In this document: piece after piece, positions 1-5,105 of the stretch | Layout: each line of letters opens with the position of its first letter | Position numbering within the stretch: the stretch's first letter is position 1 | Assembly: GCA_002412985.1 (NCBI GenBank) | Contig: DHWC01000078.1 | Coordinates: 1 to 5,105 of the forward strand | DNA length: 5,105 bases | Origin: Methylocystaceae bacterium UBA5192 | GTDB lineage: Bacteria > Pseudomonadota > Alphaproteobacteria > Rhizobiales > Beijerinckiaceae | Direction: 5' to 3' | Program-made: the position numbers and the translations under genes | Notes under the pieces: generated by a model | The model's input: only the letters and a program-made list of their open reading frames with translations | The model's database searches: none | Told to the model about the DNA's origin: nothing

Positions 1-1781
1 GGCCAAATATCGCGCAAGTAAACATCCTGACCCGATGCGTCCTTGCCCAGAGGCTGCGTAGTTAAGTCAATCGCAATCGTCCCCGCCAAAGCAAAAGCGA
101 CAACAAGCGGCGGCGAGGCCAGATAATTCGCTTGCACATCAGGATTTACTCGACCTTCAAAATTGCGATTGCCGGATAAAACAGAGACAGCGACAATATC
201 CTGCGCATTAATTGTCTTTGATACGGGCGCGGGTAACGGACCCGAATTGCCAATGCAGGTTGTGCATCCATAACCGACGAGATTAAACCCTAAAGCATCG
301 AGATATTTCTGTAGGCCTGATTTTTGTAAATACTGTCCAACAACCTGGCTTCCTGGGGCAAGCGATGTTTTTACCCAGGGTTTTACGTTAAGACCGCGCG
401 CCAAAGCATTTCGCGCCAAAAGGCCAGCGCCGATTAAGACGCCTGGGTTTGACGTATTCGTGCAAGAGGTAATTGCAGCAATCACAACATCGCCGTGACC
501 AAGATTAAACGCTTCACCCTCAACCTGATGTCGCTTCGTTAGACCGTCAGATTTTTTATATTCTGAAGCTAAAACGCTTTCGAATTCTTTTGCGACCGCC
601 TCAAGCTTAACGCGCCCTTCTGGACGTTTGGGCCCAGCTAGTGACGGCGAGACTTCCGCTAGATCAAGCTCAATCACATCTGTGAAAATCGGCGCAGCGG
701 CAGCCTCATCGCGATACATGCCTTGAGCCTGCGCATAGGCTTCAATTAAAGCGATGCGATCTGCAGTCCGGCCTGAAGTATGCAAAAACGCCAATGTTTC
801 CTGATCAATCGGAAAGAAGCCGCAGGTTGCGCCATATTCGGGCGCCATATTCGCAATGGTTGCGCGGTCCGCTAAGGTGAGATGCGCTAATCCTGGTCCA
901 TAAAATTCAACAAATTTTCCAACAACGCCTTTCTTTCGCAACATCTGCGTAACTGTCAGCACAATATCTGTCGCCGTGACGCCTTCCTTAGGCGCGCCAT
1001 TGAGTTGAAACCCGATGACCTCTGGCGCCAAAAGGGACAGCGGCTGCCCAAGCATCGCTGCTTCCGCTTCAATCCCGCCAACGCCCCATCCCAATACCGC
1101 TAATCCATTGACCATGGTGGTGTGAGAATCTGTGCCAACAAGCGAGTCCGGATAAGCGACATCAACCGTTGCGCCATTAAAATGTTCTTCCCGCGTCCAG
1201 ACCGTTTGAGCGAGAAATTCTAAATTCACTTGATGGCAGATACCGGTGCCAGGCGGCACAACTCGAAAATTATCAAAAGCCGACTGGCCCCATTTTAAAA
1301 AACGATATCGTTCGCCATTGCGCTGATATTCAAGATCAACATTTTCAGAAAATGCTTGGTCTGAACCAAATTTATCCACAATCACCGAGTGGTCGATCAC
1401 AAGATCAACTGGCACCAAAGGATTGATCTGTTGCGGATCTCCGCCAAGCGCTTTCATCGCGTCGCGCATCGCCGCCAAATCAACGACAGCCGGAACGCCT
1501 GTAAAGTCCTGCATCAAAACGCGCGCAGGCCGAAAGGCGATTTCACGCTCCACCTTGCCTTTTTCAACCAGCCATTTTGCAAAGGCGGAAATTGTTTCTT
1601 GTGTGACCCAACGCCCATCTTCATGACGCAGAAGATTTTCTAACACCACTTTGAGTGAATAGGGCAAGCGTGAGATTCCGGCCAACCCATTGGCCTCTGC
1701 CGCCTTGAGTGAAAAATAATGATAGACCCGATCTCCGACGACAAGCTTTTGACGGGATTTGAAACTGTCGACTGAGGTCAT
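1..1781 (-). CDS. acnA: Aconitate hydratase A (aconitase), 5' part of gene, cut by the window edge
   Basis: Aconitase isomerises citrate to isocitrate via cis-aconitate in the TCA cycle, in the cytoplasm, using a [4Fe-4S] cluster. The frame is open from ATG (1781-1779) to the window edge, giving 593 of the usual roughly 890-905 residues. The visible part covers the three N-terminal domains; the C-terminal swivel domain should lie beyond the left edge. Recognisable motifs are GTDSHTTM at residues 216-223, SCTNTSNP with C440, GYGCTTCIGNSGP with C506 and C509, and SGNRNFEGR ending at R544. The three cysteines are the cluster ligands of this family (known from E. coli AcnA). The start is supported by a good Shine-Dalgarno AAGGAA at 1792-1787, five bases before the ATG, and by an N-terminus (MTSVDSFKSRQKL) like that of alphaproteobacterial AcnA. 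No frameshift or missing catalytic residue is seen. AcnA rather than AcnB is clear from the motif order. The MFS gene lies upstream on the same strand, but the 114-bp gap argues for separate transcription. Confidence 0.97.
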   Translation of the reverse strand, partial: MTSVDSFKSRQKLVVGDRVYHYFSLKAAEANGLAGISRLPYSLKVVLENLLRHEDGRWVTQETISAFAKWLVEKGKVEREIAFRPARVLMQDFTGVPAVVDLAAMRDAMKALGGDPQQINPLVPVDLVIDHSVIVDKFGSDQAFSENVDLEYQRNGERYRFLKWGQSAFDNFRVVPPGTGICHQVNLEFLAQTVWTREEHFNGATVDVAYPDSLVGTDSHTTMVNGLAVLGWGVGGIEAEAAMLGQPLSLLAPEVIGFQLNGAPKEGVTATDIVLTVTQMLRKKGVVGKFVEFYGPGLAHLTLADRATIANMAPEYGATCGFFPIDQETLAFLHTSGRTADRIALIEAYAQAQGMYRDEAAAAPIFTDVIELDLAEVSPSLAGPKRPEGRVKLEAVAKEFESVLASEYKKSDGLTKRHQVEGEAFNLGHGDVVIAAITSCTNTSNPGVLIGAGLLARNALARGLNVKPWVKTSLAPGSQVVGQYLQKSGLQKYLDALGFNLVGYGCTTCIGNSGPLPAPVSKTINAQDIVAVSVLSGNRNFEGRVNPDVQANYLASPPLVVAFALAGTIAIDLTTQPLGKDASGQDVYLRDIW

Positions 1782-1786
1782 GAGAA

Positions 1787-1854
1787 TTCCTTAAACAACG
1801 AACTGAAAACCATTTGAGGTGGGATCTTTCTAGAAAATTCCGTGCCAGCGGCAA
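1787..1854 (-). promoter_or_regulatory. Candidate acnA promoter and ribosome-binding site
   Basis: In the 114-bp gap between the MFS gene and acnA, the minus strand carries TTGCCG (1854-1849) and TAGAAA (1832-1827) separated by 16 bases. This is a plausible but imperfect sigma-70-like -35/-10 pair that would give a leader of about 40 bases. The Shine-Dalgarno AAGGAA (1792-1787) sits five bases before the ATG and is convincing. The promoter elements were found by eye and are inference; the ribosome-binding site is a direct reading. No known regulator box (such as an iron or redox operator) was recognised. Confidence 0.35.
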
Positions 1855-1895
1855 ATAAAAAACGACCCTGGAGACAATTTAACGCAAAGGCCCTC

Positions 1896-3329
1896 TCAAT
1901 GAGGCGCGCCGCGCAATGGGCGTTCCTCCATTTTCGCTAAAAAAACGCACGAAAACGCCAAGCAAAGCCCGATCGCAAAAAATACCCCGCGATAAGCCCC
2001 AATCATCGCGGGGATTAATGCGGCCTTATCCTGGGGAGAGTCCAGAAGATCCGCGCGCCCGCCGCCCAGGGCCAATACGCCAAAAAGCGCCACTAAGGCC
2101 GCCGTGCCCAATTGCCGAAAAAACTGCATCGCCGCCGTGGCTGTCCCCAGATCCCGCATATCAACGGCGTTTTGAACTGAAACCGTCGCAATCGGCAGCA
2201 TGGCGCCAACGCCAAAAGTGCTGATGGCCAGTAAAATATTTAAGCCCAAAAAAGACAGGGTCTCTAACCGCCACGCCAAAAAAAACGCCGCAAGCGCAGC
2301 AGATAAGAGCCCGAGCACCGGCATAATTTTATAATGTGCGCGATACGCCATGATCCGACCAGAGCACGCCGCGCCTATGACAGTGGCGATCATCAGTGGA
2401 ATTAGAGCAAGACCGCAATCACGCGGATTAAGACCAATGACGCCCTCAAAATAGATAGGCATCACGACGGAAAGACCTACAAATGCCCCTAACCCCAATG
2501 CGCTCGAAATCACAGCGTCTCGCATGATGTTGAGCTTAAACAACCGTGTTGGGATCAATGGCTCGTCAAAAGTCCATGTCCGCCAGATAAAAACTCCCCA
2601 AAATACGGCCGAGAGCCCAAAAAGACCCAAAATGGGGGCTGAAATCCATGGAAAACGCCCGCCAAGTCGGCCTAAAGCCAGGACTAGAGCGCCCGAGGCG
2701 ATCACCAATAAGCTCGCACCGAAGTAGTCGATATGGTGAGGATGGCGACGTTGGGGCAAGAGTTTCAATCGCAGATTGATGACGTAAAGCGCTGCAAGGC
2801 CAAGCGGCGCGTTAATCCAAAAAATCAGCGACCAGTGAAGATATTGAGCAAAAAAGCCCCCTAATACTGGGCCAGCAATACTTGAGGTGGCGAAAACGGC
2901 GGCAAAATAGGTTTGATAGCGACCGCGCTCTCGGGGGGTCACCAAATCAGCAATCACTGTTTGAGCTAAGGAAATAAGACCCCCACCGCCTAATCCTTGC
3001 AGAAATCGAGCGGCGGCTAATAAACCCATTGTCGAGGCCAAGGCGCAAGCAACAGAGCCAAAGATAAAAATAATCAATCCTGCCGCTAAAACGTGACGAC
3101 GACCATAAACATCGGCAAATTTTCCATAAAGCGGCGTCACAGCCGTAGCGGCGACCAAATAGGACGTGACGATTAAAGGGAGATTCTGGGGATCTCCAAG
3201 CTCCTGGCCAATGGTTGGCATCGCTGTGACAACAATTGTCTGATCCAGCGCAGATAGAAGCATCGCGAGACCCAAGCCAACCATGACCTGCCGAAATTCT
3301 GCAGGCTTGGGTGACGCCGCCTCATCCAT
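1896..3329 (-). CDS. MFS transporter, DHA2 (EmrB/QacA-like) drug efflux family
   Basis: A complete 477-residue inner-membrane protein, probably a proton-driven exporter of drugs or other toxic compounds; the substrate cannot be read from sequence. Family motifs appear in order: LDQTIVVTAMPTI in the first membrane segment (residues 28-40, with D29), motif A GKFADVYGRRH (69-79), motif B ARFLQGLGGGG (107-117, with R108), motif C SSIAGPVLGG (149-158), FWINAPLG (170-177), and DLGTATAAMQFFRQLGTA (393-410). Hydrophobic stretches along the whole length fit the 14-segment DHA2 layout, and the length is normal for it. The ATG follows an AAAAAGG purine tract about eight bases upstream. The C-terminus ends in a short charged tail. 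EmrB-type pumps often sit beside a membrane-fusion protein gene or a TetR/MarR regulator, but neither is present here, so this protein may work alone like QacA or be regulated from elsewhere. Inverted repeats in the upstream region could be operator sites. Family assignment is firm; drug specificity is not assignable. Confidence 0.93.
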   Translation of the reverse strand: MDEAASPKPAEFRQVMVGLGLAMLLSALDQTIVVTAMPTIGQELGDPQNLPLIVTSYLVAATAVTPLYGKFADVYGRRHVLAAGLIIFIFGSVACALASTMGLLAAARFLQGLGGGGLISLAQTVIADLVTPRERGRYQTYFAAVFATSSIAGPVLGGFFAQYLHWSLIFWINAPLGLAALYVINLRLKLLPQRRHPHHIDYFGASLLVIASGALVLALGRLGGRFPWISAPILGLFGLSAVFWGVFIWRTWTFDEPLIPTRLFKLNIMRDAVISSALGLGAFVGLSVVMPIYFEGVIGLNPRDCGLALIPLMIATVIGAACSGRIMAYRAHYKIMPVLGLLSAALAAFFLAWRLETLSFLGLNILLAISTFGVGAMLPIATVSVQNAVDMRDLGTATAAMQFFRQLGTAALVALFGVLALGGGRADLLDSPQDKAALIPAMIGAYRGVFFAIGLCLAFSCVFLAKMEERPLRGAPH

Positions 3330-3346
3330 AAAAACTACCTTTTTGG

Positions 3347-3361
3347 GCGCTTAAGAAGCGC
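3347..3361. promoter_or_regulatory. Inverted repeat just before the MFS ribosome-binding site
   Basis: GCGCTT at 3347-3352 and AAGCGC at 3356-3361 form a perfect 6-bp inverted repeat with a 3-base centre. It lies 18-32 bases before the MFS start codon, immediately upstream of the purine-rich ribosome-binding tract. It could be a leader hairpin limiting ribosome access or half of an operator. No U-run follows on the coding strand, so it does not look like a terminator. The function is inferred from position only. Confidence 0.35.
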
Positions 3362-3373
3362 AGCAAAGTTCAA

Positions 3374-3389
3374 CAGGCTCTAGAGTCTG
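3374..3389. promoter_or_regulatory. Near-perfect 16-bp palindrome, candidate operator of the MFS gene
   Basis: CAGGCTCTAGAGTCTG is a 16-bp palindrome with one mismatched pair (3377 against 3386) and a perfect 8-bp core CTCTAGAG. It lies 45-60 bp before the MFS start codon, where a repressor site would be expected. Its size and symmetry fit sites bound by dimeric repressors such as TetR or MarR members, which commonly control DHA2 pumps. No such regulator gene lies in this window, so the assignment is inference. Confidence 0.4.
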
Positions 3390-3465
3390 CACTATTCATG
3401 CGCACTTAAGCCTAGGTCAGCGCGTTAAACCCTGAACCCACTCTTTCGCTGCTTAGGGCATTTTA

Positions 3466-3477
3466 TGCTGCGCAGCA
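3466..3477. repeat. Perfect 12-bp palindrome in the MFS upstream region
   Basis: TGCTGCGCAGCA reads identically on both strands. It lies about 140 bp upstream of the MFS start codon and about 105 bp beyond the stop of the 101-residue gene. It has no loop, so it would act as a DNA-level site rather than an RNA hairpin. It may be a protein-binding site or chance; nothing in its sequence points to a known regulator. Confidence 0.3.
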
Positions 3478-3561
3478 ATTTCGACTGCTAGTAGCTCCGC
3501 ACATGAACCCAATGTGAAAAAACCATGCCACGCTACCGCCAGAACACCCTCTTTCTGAATG

Positions 3562-3584
3562 CTGAGCGATAGGATATCGCTTAG
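3562..3584 (-). terminator. Hairpin at the stop codon of the 101-residue gene, possible terminator
   Basis: AGCGATA (3565-3571) pairs perfectly with TATCGCT (3575-3581) across a 3-base centre. Two more pairs and one mismatch extend the repeat to 3562-3584. The stem begins within the stop codon (3583-3581) of the minus-strand gene and reaches just past it. No U-tract follows on the minus strand, so it is not a classic intrinsic terminator. It could protect the 3' end of the message or help Rho-dependent ending. The inverted repeat is directly visible; its role is a guess. Confidence 0.35.
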
Positions 3585-3886
3585 TTACACAACATTTTCA
3601 CAATCTCGAGCCATTCATCTGCCAAAGCTCCTTGATAAGGGTGAACCCCGGCGCGGCGATACCAATAGGCAGCGTTGATCAGATCGCCTTCCTTTCGGTG
3701 TAGATAAGCGTGGGTGCGCATTGAGGCGACGTCAGAGCGCACATCAACGCAATGGTGCGCTGCCTGCCAATCATTTTTGGCGTCAAACCAAAGCGCGCTG
3801 AGAGGCGGCGAGAAACGGCTCGGCCTTTCTCGGGTCAAGGAGAGAAGAAAATCCTCTAAACTCGGAGGCTCCGCGTTCTCCGTCAT
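3581..3886 (-). CDS. Conserved uncharacterised small protein (101 residues)
   Basis: I do not recognise a named function. The predicted cytoplasmic protein has no signal peptide or membrane segment. After a polar, proline-rich start come two conspicuous blocks: SALWFDAKNDWQAAH (residues 30-44) and HAYLHRKEGDLINAAYWYRRAG (59-80), followed by a helical tail with EW at 91-92. The WxxAK..DWxxAH and HRKEGD..NAxYWYRRAG pattern recalls uncharacterised short proteins met in Proteobacteria; this is memory, not a search. Alternating tryptophan, alanine and tyrosine in paired helices suggests a compact helical fold, perhaps a single TPR/Sel1-like helix pair, and the histidines (44, 45, 59, 63) could bind a ligand or metal. 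The ribosome-binding site is weak: GAG a few bases before ATG 3886. The motif-rich body and well-formed C-terminus argue for a real, intact gene. It diverges from the DUF1289 gene across 94 bp, so the two may share control. Reality as a gene is likely; function is unknown. Confidence 0.75.
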   Translation of the reverse strand: MTENAEPPSLEDFLLSLTRERPSRFSPPLSALWFDAKNDWQAAHHCVDVRSDVASMRTHAYLHRKEGDLINAAYWYRRAGVHPYQGALADEWLEIVKMLCN

Positions 3887-3980
3887 GGGGCTCGACGCTC
3901 TCTAGTCTTTGGGTTTATGTGATCAGGTTTAGAGAATAACGCCCTGAAATCCCATAATCCGAGAAGATCAAAGAGTAAAA
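3887..3980. promoter_or_regulatory. Divergent intergenic promoter region between the two small genes
   Basis: These 94 bp separate the start codons of two divergently read genes and so should hold both promoters. On the plus strand TTGGGT (3909-3914) and GAGAAT (3932-3937) are 17 bases apart, a fair -35/-10 match that would give the DUF1289 gene a leader of roughly 35-40 bases. For the minus-strand gene no convincing pair was found. A purine-rich AAAGAG lies about five bases before ATG 3981 and can serve as its ribosome-binding site. That promoters exist here follows from the layout; the exact boxes are tentative. Confidence 0.4.
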
Positions 3981-4184
3981 ATGGTCGAAAGTCCTTGCAA
4001 AAAGCTGTGCGCGCTCAATTCTGCGGACATATGCTCCGGTTGCGGCCGCACACGGGAAGAAATCGGTAATTGGATGACGATGTCCGATGAGGGCAGGGTT
4101 AGGGTCAAAAAATTAGCTGAGCGCCGCCTTGCCGCACTCGCGTCCCAAGCGCCAACGATTGACTCAAAAGCCGCTCACGCCTAA
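3981..4184 (+). CDS. DUF1289 family protein, small four-cysteine protein
   Basis: A 67-residue protein matching the DUF1289 pattern: SPCKKLC near the start, then ICSGCGRTREEIGNW and MSDEGR further in. The family consensus is roughly SPC-x3-C ... CxGCGRT-xxEI-xxW-xxMSD. The four cysteines are C6, C10, C18 and C21 (C-x3-C-x7-C-x2-C), which could hold a zinc ion or an iron-sulfur cluster; no biochemical role is established as far as I know. The length is normal, since members are typically 60-90 residues, and the alanine-rich tail (QAPTIDSKAAHA) is likely disordered. The start is supported by an AAAGAG ribosome-binding sequence and by the SPC motif falling at residues 4-6, as usual for the family. 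It is followed after 149 bp by ffh on the same strand, and that gap contains possible hairpins, so co-transcription is uncertain. Family assignment is strong; function is unknown. Confidence 0.9.
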   Translation: MVESPCKKLCALNSADICSGCGRTREEIGNWMTMSDEGRVRVKKLAERRLAALASQAPTIDSKAAHA

Positions 4185-4202
4185 AGCACATAGAAATCTC
4201 GA

Positions 4203-4335
4203 GAGAGAAATTTATCTAGCAGCCTAGCCGTTCGTGAAACGGCGGGCCAACGCTCGGCAGCGCGATGCGCCCCCGGGCGAGTTTTGCGTTGGGATCGGCC
4301 TCATTCAAGTCCTGATCCGTGGGAGAGAAATTTAT
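4203..4335 (+). repeat. 13-bp direct repeat framing the ffh leader
   Basis: GAGAGAAATTTAT occurs at 4203-4215 and again, identically, at 4323-4335, exactly 120 bp apart. The second copy contains the ffh ribosome-binding purines and the first two bases of its ATG; the first copy reads ATC where the start codon would be. A weaker match follows each copy: AGCCTAGCCG at 4221-4230 against AGCCTTTCCG at 4343-4352 (8 of 10). This could be a decayed partial duplication of the ffh start region, a regulatory repeat, or chance in purine-rich sequence. Confidence 0.55.
4222..4318 (+). promoter_or_regulatory. Inverted-repeat-rich leader between the DUF1289 gene and ffh
   Basis: No gene was found in this gap. 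It holds three consecutive inverted repeats. First, GCCGTT (4227-4232) pairs with AACGGC (4238-4243) across a 5-base loop. Second, CCAACGC (4247-4253) pairs with GCGTTGG (4286-4292), enclosing TCG/CGA (4254-4256 with 4278-4280) and an inner GCGC-GAT-GCGC hairpin (4260-4270). Third, GGATC (4292-4296) pairs with GATCC (4314-4318). An alternative hairpin, CGCC/GGCG (4268-4279), is followed closely by GAGTTTT and could act as a weak terminator for the DUF1289 gene; it competes with the second stem. The repeats are directly visible. Whether they act as a terminator, an RNA leader controlling ffh, or a small RNA is inference. The conserved GGAAGGAAGCAGCC-type apex of bacterial SRP RNA was looked for and not found. 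No clear ffh promoter was recognised. Confidence 0.4.
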
Positions 4336-5105
4336 GTTTGAGAGCCTTTCCGAAAAGCTCTCTGGCGTTTTCGATCGGCTGACGCGTCGCAGCGCTCTCA
4401 GCGAAAGCGACGTTGCAGAAGCTCTGAAAGAAATCCGCCGCGCGCTTCTTGAAGCCGACGTCGCGCTCGATGTTGTCCGCTCCTTTACGGATAAGGTGCG
4501 CGATCGCGCTGTTGGCGCAGGCGTAATTAAATCTGTCTCTCCCGGCCAAATGGTCGTCAAAATCGTCAATGACGTCCTCATCGAGACGCTAGGGGGCGAC
4601 GCTGAGCCAATAAATCTTGCGGCCAACCCGCCCGTTGCAATTATGATGGTGGGTCTGCAAGGCGCGGGCAAAACGACAACCACTGCTAAAATCGCAAAAA
4701 GACTCAAAGAGCGTCACGGCAAACGCGTCTTGATGGCCTCATTGGATGTGAAACGTCCGGCCGCTCAGGAGCAATTGGCGATTTTAGGACGTCAGGTTGA
4801 AATCGACACCTTGCCAATCATCGCGGGTCAGACGCCGGTGCAGATTTCAAGACGCGCCATGGAGGCGGCCCGTCTTGAAGGATATGACGTTGTCTTGTTG
4901 GATACTGCCGGCCGCACGCATATCGACGAACCCTTAATGCAGGAAATGGCGGATATTAAATCCTACGCCAGTCCGCATGAAATCCTTCTCGTCGCCGACG
5001 CCTTAACCGGCCAAGACGCAGTCAATCTCGCTAAGAATTTTGATGATCGCGTCGGCATCACCGGCATTGTGCTGACTCGTATGGATGGCGATGGGCGCGG
5101 CGGCG
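4334..5105 (+). CDS. ffh: Signal recognition particle protein Ffh (SRP54), N and G domains, cut by the window edge
   Basis: Ffh binds the 4.5S RNA and signal sequences of nascent inner-membrane proteins, and its GTPase pairs with FtsY to deliver ribosomes to the membrane. The 257 visible codons cover the N-terminal helical bundle (from MFESLSEKLSGVFDRL, with RRALLEADVALDVV) and most of the G domain. GTPase motifs are G1 GLQGAGKTTTTAK (residues 107-119, K113), DVKRPAAQEQL (138-148), DTAGRTH (190-196), and TRMDGDGRGG (248-257) at the edge. The methionine-rich M domain that binds RNA and signal peptides should follow outside the window; full length is usually about 450-520 residues. The start is fixed by the conserved MFESLSEKLS N-terminus and a GGGAGAG ribosome-binding site a few bases before the ATG. 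TRMDGDGRGG in place of the E. coli-type TK.DGD.RGG is a variant I associate with Alphaproteobacteria. The gene appears intact as far as it goes. The leader contains a direct repeat and several inverted repeats. Confidence 0.97.
   Translation, partial: MFESLSEKLSGVFDRLTRRSALSESDVAEALKEIRRALLEADVALDVVRSFTDKVRDRAVGAGVIKSVSPGQMVVKIVNDVLIETLGGDAEPINLAANPPVAIMMVGLQGAGKTTTTAKIAKRLKERHGKRVLMASLDVKRPAAQEQLAILGRQVEIDTLPIIAGQTPVQISRRAMEAARLEGYDVVLLDTAGRTHIDEPLMQEMADIKSYASPHEILLVADALTGQDAVNLAKNFDDRVGITGIVLTRMDGDGRGG

Noticed and set aside
1389..1643. Plus-strand open frames opposite acnA (84 and 67 codons)
   Set aside because: Both are antisense to conserved aconitase coding sequence with no motif or ribosome-binding support.
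1621..1854. Open frame of 77 codons on the minus strand over the acnA start
   Set aside because: It overlaps the acnA N-terminus in another frame, and acnA has both the motifs and the ribosome-binding site.
1855..1903. Possible terminator after the MFS gene (run of six T on the minus strand with CCTC/GAGG nearby)
   Set aside because: The only stem is four base pairs around the stop codon and is separated from the T-run by about 25 bases, so it does not form an intrinsic terminator.
3453..3584. 43-codon open stretch on the minus strand right after the 101-residue gene, reading protein-like (for example AVAWHGFFTLGSCAELLAVE)
   Set aside because: It has no proper start codon near its beginning and no ribosome-binding site, and its product is not recognised. 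The upstream gene already ends in a normal-looking C-terminus, so a frameshifted tail is not needed to explain it. It could be a gene remnant but cannot be supported.
4185..4333. 4.5S/SRP RNA gene (ffs) next to ffh
   Set aside because: The conserved helix 8 apex sequence of bacterial SRP RNA is absent on both strands, and the stems do not form one long hairpin.
4216..4707. Open frame of 163 codons on the minus strand over the ffh start
   Set aside because: It lies mostly antisense to the well-supported ffh coding sequence, has low-complexity serine/arginine/threonine composition, and contains no recognisable motif. It is treated as a shadow; its last 35 or so codons fall in the inverted-repeat leader.

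Overview
The window looks like chromosomal DNA of an alphaproteobacterium, most likely of the Hyphomicrobiales (Rhizobiales) type. The evidence is the close fit of the Ffh and AcnA sequences to forms remembered from that order, a DUF1289 four-cysteine protein (common in Proteobacteria), and moderate base composition (near 50% G+C by eye). No species can be named from this alone. There are no tRNA or rRNA genes, insertion sequences or CRISPR arrays, and nothing that clearly marks a mobile island.

Layout, left to right. Positions 1-1781 (minus strand) carry the first 593 codons of aconitate hydratase acnA; its 3' end lies beyond the left edge. After a 114-bp gap, also on the minus strand, comes a complete DHA2-type (EmrB/QacA-like) major facilitator efflux protein (1896-3329). 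Its 251-bp upstream region holds several inverted repeats but no recognisable regulator gene. Next is a complete 101-residue uncharacterised protein (3581-3886, minus). It diverges across 94 bp from a 67-residue DUF1289 protein on the plus strand (3981-4184). A 149-bp gap follows, rich in inverted repeats and carrying a 13-bp direct repeat, and then ffh, the signal recognition particle GTPase, runs off the right edge (4334-5105).

The genes do not form an obvious pathway. AcnA is a TCA-cycle enzyme, Ffh is protein-targeting machinery, the MFS protein is a probable drug or toxicant exporter, and the two small proteins have no established role. The gaps (114, 251, 94 and 149 bp) suggest mostly separate transcription units. 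No new multi-gene system is visible. The points most worth a second look are the repeat-bearing, structured leader of ffh, the cluster of inverted repeats before the MFS gene, and the two small conserved proteins that share a divergent promoter region.
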